Origin: JBKBIP01 sp046297495
Lineage (GTDB): Bacteria > Planctomycetota > Planctomycetia > Gemmatales > Gemmataceae
Direction of reading: 5' to 3'
Length of the DNA stretch: 64,000 bases
NCBI GenBank assembly: GCA_046297495.1
Contig: JBKBIP010000017.1
Span: 57,883 to 121,882 of the forward strand
The translations under genes were made by a program, and so were the position numbers. A model generated the notes under the pieces. That model did not search any database, was not told the DNA's origin, and saw nothing but the letters and a program-made list of their open reading frames with translations. Below, piece by piece: positions 62,301 to 64,000 of this stretch (position 1 is the first letter of the stretch; every line of letters starts with the position of its first letter).

Positions 62301-62686
62301 TGCGCCAGGGGGAATACAAGCAAGCCGTCGCCGATTTCACGCAGGCCCTGAAGCTCGACCCAACGGCCGCCTGGACCATCTATAATCGCGGCATGGCCTA
62401 CTTGTCGCTGGAAGAACTCGACCACGCCATCGCCGATTTCAGCGAAGCCATCCGCCTCGATCCGCAGCTGGCCATCGCCTACGCCCATCGCGGCCACGCC
62501 TACCGCCTGTTGGGGAACTATGACCAAGCCATCGAGGAATGCACCAAAGCCTTGCAGTTCGATCCGCTGCTGGCGGTCGCCTACCGCAATCGCGGCTTGG
62601 CTCACGCCGCCAAGGGAAACCACGACCAATCCAAACGAGACTACGAGGAATCCATCCGCCTTGATCCCACCCTGGCCCAAAGCTGA
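59321..62686 (+). CDS. Protein of 22 tandem TPRs
   Basis: Protein of 1,121 residues. Residues 1-265 form a helical N-terminal domain of unknown family (with FMGRAVSQVPVADGSSEENS and ASGFAWQALEVILAVQVAGP), ending in a Thr/Pro-rich linker. From ~268 onward come 22 complete 34-residue TPRs of consensus xAYxNRGxAYxxxGxYDxAI then ADFTEALRLDP. They are interrupted by a basic linker after repeat 14 (KAKTTQRKQSARRQKLVAAR) and a second after repeat 17. No signal peptide or catalytic motif is visible. The solenoid should be a protein-binding scaffold. The ribosome-binding site is weak. It is separate from the giant C39/TPR protein at 18330 and has far more regular repeats. Confidence 0.9.
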   Translation: MPVIQKLSALTLHQFMGRAVSQVPVADGSSEENSGNSWRESLASHAQQWQELLQAASGFAWQALEVILAVQVAGPRARELNLPNGPPAWPLLVNPDSTPSPETDQPEQASSQEFCQRCLTELRAARQDQLLAENTIPLSEWAEHPDSLAQANADLLARELQSAGYDQLARLCQQHQGEEFLVQAALDHVWTSAAINGSWLREAAGGSLPDNAAPSSPWSELFAAIRQPGNALVSWAASVPVSAAETTTHETPPPVTPTVVNKPPSASHRVPEAAACLNRGLAHLNREEYEQAVEAFSEALRYDPHYMLALANRADAYRLMEQYDRAIADFTAALKLDPKNSLAYVNRGIAHRLAGHLDEAIADYTESIRLHPTSAAYNNRGNAYVDLGAHEKAIADYTEALRLDPRYAWAYINRGNSLVDLERYDQAIADFTQALRIDPRLSEAFADRGEAFLLKGDLDRAIADLTQALRLDPQHVAALANRGDAYRQKGEYDTAITDLTEAAQLDPTNPVVFRNRGLCWRFRGEWDKALADLDRAIQLDPEYAVAYNNRGNLHSAQGRYDQAIADFTQALRIDPQLVVAHMNRGLAHARKEDYDAAIADCEAALQVDPRLTAAYYIRGTARSGQGDYDQAILDFTRALRVDPRYVLAYNDRGLAYAQKKEFDKAVADYTEALRIDPRYALAYANRGIAQLLRGERDAAIADLSRALRLDNKLAVAYFHRGLAWIAKEEYDRAIADLTLTLRLEPNHPEAFQRRDEAIKAKAKTTQRKQSARRQKLVAARAAEERRQREATVYFLRAKTHFENNRHEEAIADLDEALRIDPRDPMCFFHRGLAFFALQEYPLAIADFTEAIRLNPQNPDSYYQRGLAQRAQGKLRLALADFGEALKLNPQHAEASSRWEEARRTLNERAKAEQKKPHPAAKSRGTRDRLDQGQAIAQFTELIKQDPKNPGAYHTRGLLYEQMGDFDKAVADFSEAIQLDPKDAIAYQFRGNTRLRQGEYKQAVADFTQALKLDPTAAWTIYNRGMAYLSLEELDHAIADFSEAIRLDPQLAIAYAHRGHAYRLLGNYDQAIEECTKALQFDPLLAVAYRNRGLAHAAKGNHDQSKRDYEESIRLDPTLAQS

Positions 62687-62740
62687 GTCGTCCCTCCACG
62701 ACCTCCGTTCCCCATTTGGCATGGGAACCCGATACAACGG

Positions 62741-62769
62741 TTTACATATCGGGGCAACTAGCGTATAAT
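62741..62769 (+). promoter_or_regulatory. Near-consensus sigma-70 promoter
   Basis: TTTACA (62741-62746) and TATAAT (62764-62769) are separated by exactly 17 bases. It lies 55 bases after the TPR gene stop and 326 bases before the glycosyltransferase start, so transcription from it would carry a long leader. Confidence 0.7.
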
Positions 62770-62965
62770 ACCGACACTTGATTCCAGTTACCATTTCATT
62801 GTTCCATTCCACCCCACCCCCCCCCTATCGCGGCTGACAGTGAATAGTCATGGAATAAAATGGGCAAACCGGTCACCCGATTCAGCATGTAACATGATGC
62901 TGTCCCCCTATCGCCTGCCGATTTCGCAGTTTCTTTTAAGCAGGTTCTTGTTCGCGCTGTGTGCT

Positions 62966-63016
62966 CGGCAGCATCTTTCCTGCCGGCTCTCACCTCGGCA
63001 GCGCTGCTCATTTTTT
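62966..63016 (+). promoter_or_regulatory. Attenuator-like leader with competing stems
   Basis: CGGCAG (62966-62971), CTGCCG (62980-62985) and CGGCAG (62996-63001) are arranged so that the middle segment can pair with either neighbour but not both. Six T residues follow at 63011-63016. The T run is nine bases from the second stem, farther than in a standard terminator, so the reading as an attenuator is tentative. Nothing coding is seen between 62687 and 63094. Confidence 0.4.
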
Positions 63017-63094
63017 CCTCGTTGACCGGAAAGGGAGACTCTGGCACAATTCTGGGCCGCCTCGCCTCATGGCACGGAACTCGGAGGCCCAATC

Positions 63095-64000
63095 ATGCGC
63101 CATCAAGGCTCTCATGTCCCGCGGATTGCCCACCCTAACAGGCTGCTCTCGTCTTCTCTATTTGCCAGCCTGGTTGCCAGGTGGCGGAAGGTCCTGTTTC
63201 CCGGCCCGACGCCGCAGCCAGCTTCGGCGTCCCCGCGCGTGCTGGCGTTGTTGGTGGTGTTGTCCAGCGTGTTGTTGTACTCGTGCTTGAATTTTCGGCT
63301 GTTCGAGCCGGACGAAGGGCGCTATGCCGAGATTCCGCGCGAGATGCTGGCGCGCGGCGAATGGATCGTGCCGCTGTTGCAAGGGGAGCCGTACCTGGAC
63401 AAGCCGCCGCTGTTGTATTGGCTTGTGATGGTCAGTTATCGTCTGTGCGGCGTCCATGATTGGGCGGCGCGGCTGGTGCCGGCGCTGGCGGTGCAAGGCT
63501 GCATCTTGCTCACCTATCTCCTGGGGCGGCGCGTGCTTGGCCTGCGCGCCGCTTGGTGGGGGGCGTTGTTGCTGTTGGTCGCTCCTGGTTTGATGCTCAT
63601 GGGGCGATTGTTGCTCTTGGACGGCCTGTTGACCTTATGGACGACGTTGGCGCTGTTCAGCGTCTTCGAGGCGACGCGCGGCCCCCGGTTGCGGTGGGGT
63701 TGGTGGCTGACGGCCGCCTTGGCGTGCGCGTTGGGGATTCTCACCAAGGGGCCGATCATCCTGGTGCTGCTAGTGCCGCCGTTGTGTCTGTATCATGGGC
63801 TGACGCGCGGCGGAGCGCCGGTCTGTTGGCGCGCTCTGCTGGCGTTTACCGCGCTGGTGGTGCTGCTGCCGCTTCCCTGGTTCGTGGCCATGTGCGGGCG
63901 CGTGCCGGATTTTGCCTATCATTTCTTTTGGCAGCATCATGTCGTGCGCTACGCCGATCCATTCGATCATCAGCGGCCGATCTGGTTTTTCCTGCCGATT
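63095..64000 (+). CDS. ArnT/PMT-type glycosyltransferase (GT39/GT83), 3' end cut off
   Basis: Integral membrane glycosyltransferase using a polyprenyl-phosphate sugar donor; the first 302 codons are in the window and the frame is open at its end. GGAGG eight bases before the ATG sets the start. After a basic 50-residue N-terminus comes a first membrane helix (RVLALLVVLSSVLLYSCLNF). The periplasmic loop has the catalytic-type motif FEPDEGRYAEIPREMLARGE and LDKPPLLYWLVMVSY, the ArnT/PMT signature. Further helices include WWGALLLLVAPGLMLMGRLL, GILTKGPIILVLLVPP and FTALVVLLPLPWFVAM. It may modify lipid A, protein or another glycan; lpxB is encoded 5 kb away. See the leader features upstream for possible control. 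Confidence 0.93.
   Translation, partial: MRHQGSHVPRIAHPNRLLSSSLFASLVARWRKVLFPGPTPQPASASPRVLALLVVLSSVLLYSCLNFRLFEPDEGRYAEIPREMLARGEWIVPLLQGEPYLDKPPLLYWLVMVSYRLCGVHDWAARLVPALAVQGCILLTYLLGRRVLGLRAAWWGALLLLVAPGLMLMGRLLLLDGLLTLWTTLALFSVFEATRGPRLRWGWWLTAALACALGILTKGPIILVLLVPPLCLYHGLTRGGAPVCWRALLAFTALVVLLPLPWFVAMCGRVPDFAYHFFWQHHVVRYADPFDHQRPIWFFLPI

Overview
The window reads as chromosomal DNA of a planctomycete, most likely of the Gemmata group. This is inferred from gene content rather than from a marker gene. Pointers are two twin-arginine DUF1501 proteins, a TIGR03009-type secreted protein, DUF4058, DUF6807 (PmoA-like) and Uma2 proteins, a Ser/Thr kinase with a DWG motif fused to leucine-rich-like repeats, and long TPR proteins. 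LpxB and a beta-barrel-like protein ending in Phe imply an outer membrane. I see no rRNA, tRNA, CRISPR array, insertion sequence, integrase or phage gene, so this looks like core chromosome rather than an island.

Layout. 0-8.5 kb: truB, a DUF1501 protein, a membrane-fused spermidine-synthase-like protein, a Uma2 protein and two small secreted proteins. 8.8-18 kb: the kinase/LRR protein, DUF4058, a prpB-prpC pair (2-methylcitrate cycle), a DUF1579+YHS protein, a DUF6807 protein, coaD and a glyoxylate-reductase-type dehydrogenase. 18-26 kb: a giant TPR protein with an embedded C39-like cysteine peptidase domain, then a secreted DUF255 thioredoxin-fold protein next to a DsbD-N-like protein. 26-30 kb: a zinc-ribbon protein, archease, RtcB RNA ligase and a divergent YchF-family NTPase, a probable RNA-repair cluster. 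30-45 kb: DUF4432, a POT peptide transporter, ilvD, an M2-like metallopeptidase, an oxidoreductase/isomerase sugar pair, an EF-hand protein, a second DUF1501 protein, and a two-component pair (HTH-REC regulator plus HDOD-histidine kinase). 45-57 kb: mnmG, a GntR/LacI-type regulator, a Kelch/FN3 secreted protein, a YbdK-type ligase, a Dabb protein, cobO, a ThDP enzyme and a barrel-like protein. 57-64 kb: lpxB, a PilZ protein, a mosaic of two decayed gene fragments, a 22-TPR protein, and the 5' part of an ArnT/PMT-type glycosyltransferase cut by the window end.

The most unusual non-coding content is a set of small palindromic elements in the intergenic gaps, densest between 25.7 and 31.7 kb around the archease-rtcB locus. 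One family is built from inverted arrays of the heptamer GAAYGAT (4+4 copies and 3+3 copies). A second is a hairpin with 16-bp arms of GATTCATCGTTTCGCG. A third has TTAGCGACGCTTC arms. No transposase for them lies in the window. A second candidate is the leader of the terminal glycosyltransferase gene. It has a near-consensus promoter (TTTACA-N17-TATAAT) 326 nt upstream of the start codon. Three mutually pairing CGGCAG/CTGCCG segments and a T6 run lie in between, an arrangement reminiscent of an attenuator.

Start sites: several long frames begin well upstream of the best ribosome-binding site. I moved starts to codons preceded by AAGGAG-like sequences, including GTG starts for prpB, the HDOD kinase and the PilZ protein. 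All functions are assigned from motifs read by eye; no database search was possible.
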